From contig CAYLUN010000180.1 in the NCBI GenBank assembly GCA_964386865.1, forward strand, positions 1 through 6,438: a stretch of DNA of 6,438 nt, in the 5' to 3' direction. Below, in pieces: positions 6,391 to 6,438 of the stretch. Both the position numbers and the translations under genes were made by a program. Numbering within the stretch: the stretch's first letter is position 1; the number at the start of each line of letters is the position of its first letter. The notes beneath the pieces are model-generated. The model did no database searches. It worked only from the letters and a program-made list of their open reading frames with translations, and had not been told where the DNA came from. The DNA is from CAYLUN01 sp964386865 (GTDB taxonomy: Bacteria; Verrucomicrobiota; Kiritimatiellia; RFP12; UBA1067).

Positions 6391-6438
6391 TCAGGGCGCG
6401 GGCAGGGCCTTCGGGCGGTAGAAGTACGGGCCGCCGGG
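6391..6438 (-). CDS. 3' end of an unidentified upstream gene, cut by the right edge
   Basis: Fifteen codons (PGGPYFYRPKALPAP) end at TGA 6391-6393. Every third position is G or C, which in this genome marks a coding frame. The piece is too short to assign a family. It runs in the same direction as the oxidoreductase gene and stops 66 bp before it, so it is probably the preceding gene of the same operon. The other two minus-strand frames are also open here, so the choice of frame rests on codon bias alone. Confidence 0.5.
   Translation of the reverse strand, partial: PGGPYFYRPKALPAP

Noticed and set aside
6325..6393. A third frameshift at the end of the right-edge gene, where one extra C would continue the frame as LKRVNAPHVPPGAWKWHK
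   Set aside because: The extension would run past the next gene's ribosome binding site and start codon, and the GC3 signal fades after about 18 codons; the visible part of the gene is too short to judge.

Overview
The window reads like accessory carbohydrate-metabolism DNA from a high-GC member of the PVC group, most likely Verrucomicrobiota (including Kiritimatiella-like lineages) and less likely Planctomycetes. The clues are a Tat-exported Gfo/Idh/MocA oxidoreductase, a secreted DUF4450-type glycosidase-like protein, high GC that argues against most Bacteroidota, and AAGGAG-like ribosome binding sites before the starts. The assignment is inferred from gene content only.

All supported genes are on the minus strand, so transcription runs from right to left. 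At the right edge are the last 15 codons of an unidentified gene (stop 6391-6393). After a 66 bp gap comes the Tat-exported Gfo/Idh/MocA oxidoreductase (4963-6324), then after 23 bp an exported beta-propeller protein (3935-4939), then the large DUF4450 protein with a helical-barrel glycosidase-like core (520-3837). This close same-strand packing suggests one operon whose promoter lies beyond the right edge. All three complete proteins carry export signals, so they probably act together outside the cytoplasm on a sugar or glycan. The substrate cannot be read from the sequence.

Two of the three complete genes seem to carry a single-base frameshift near the 3' end. In the DUF4450 gene, a run of four G (plus-strand C at 558-561) where three would keep the frame cuts off an 86-codon tail that runs in another frame to 297. 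In the propeller gene, one base appears to be missing at 3991-3992. Restoring it adds 37 codons, supplies another copy of the blade motif at the expected spacing, and closes the gap to the next gene to 41 bp. Both sit in short homopolymers, so sequencing error and real gene decay are both possible.

The left 300 bp hold a different transcription unit: the first 26 codons of a gene starting at 80, a strong ribosome binding site, a consensus TATAAT -10 box at 128-133, and just upstream two 17 bp direct repeats with a 21 bp period. That layout resembles the paired half-sites of AraC/XylS-type activators and is the most interesting regulatory feature here.
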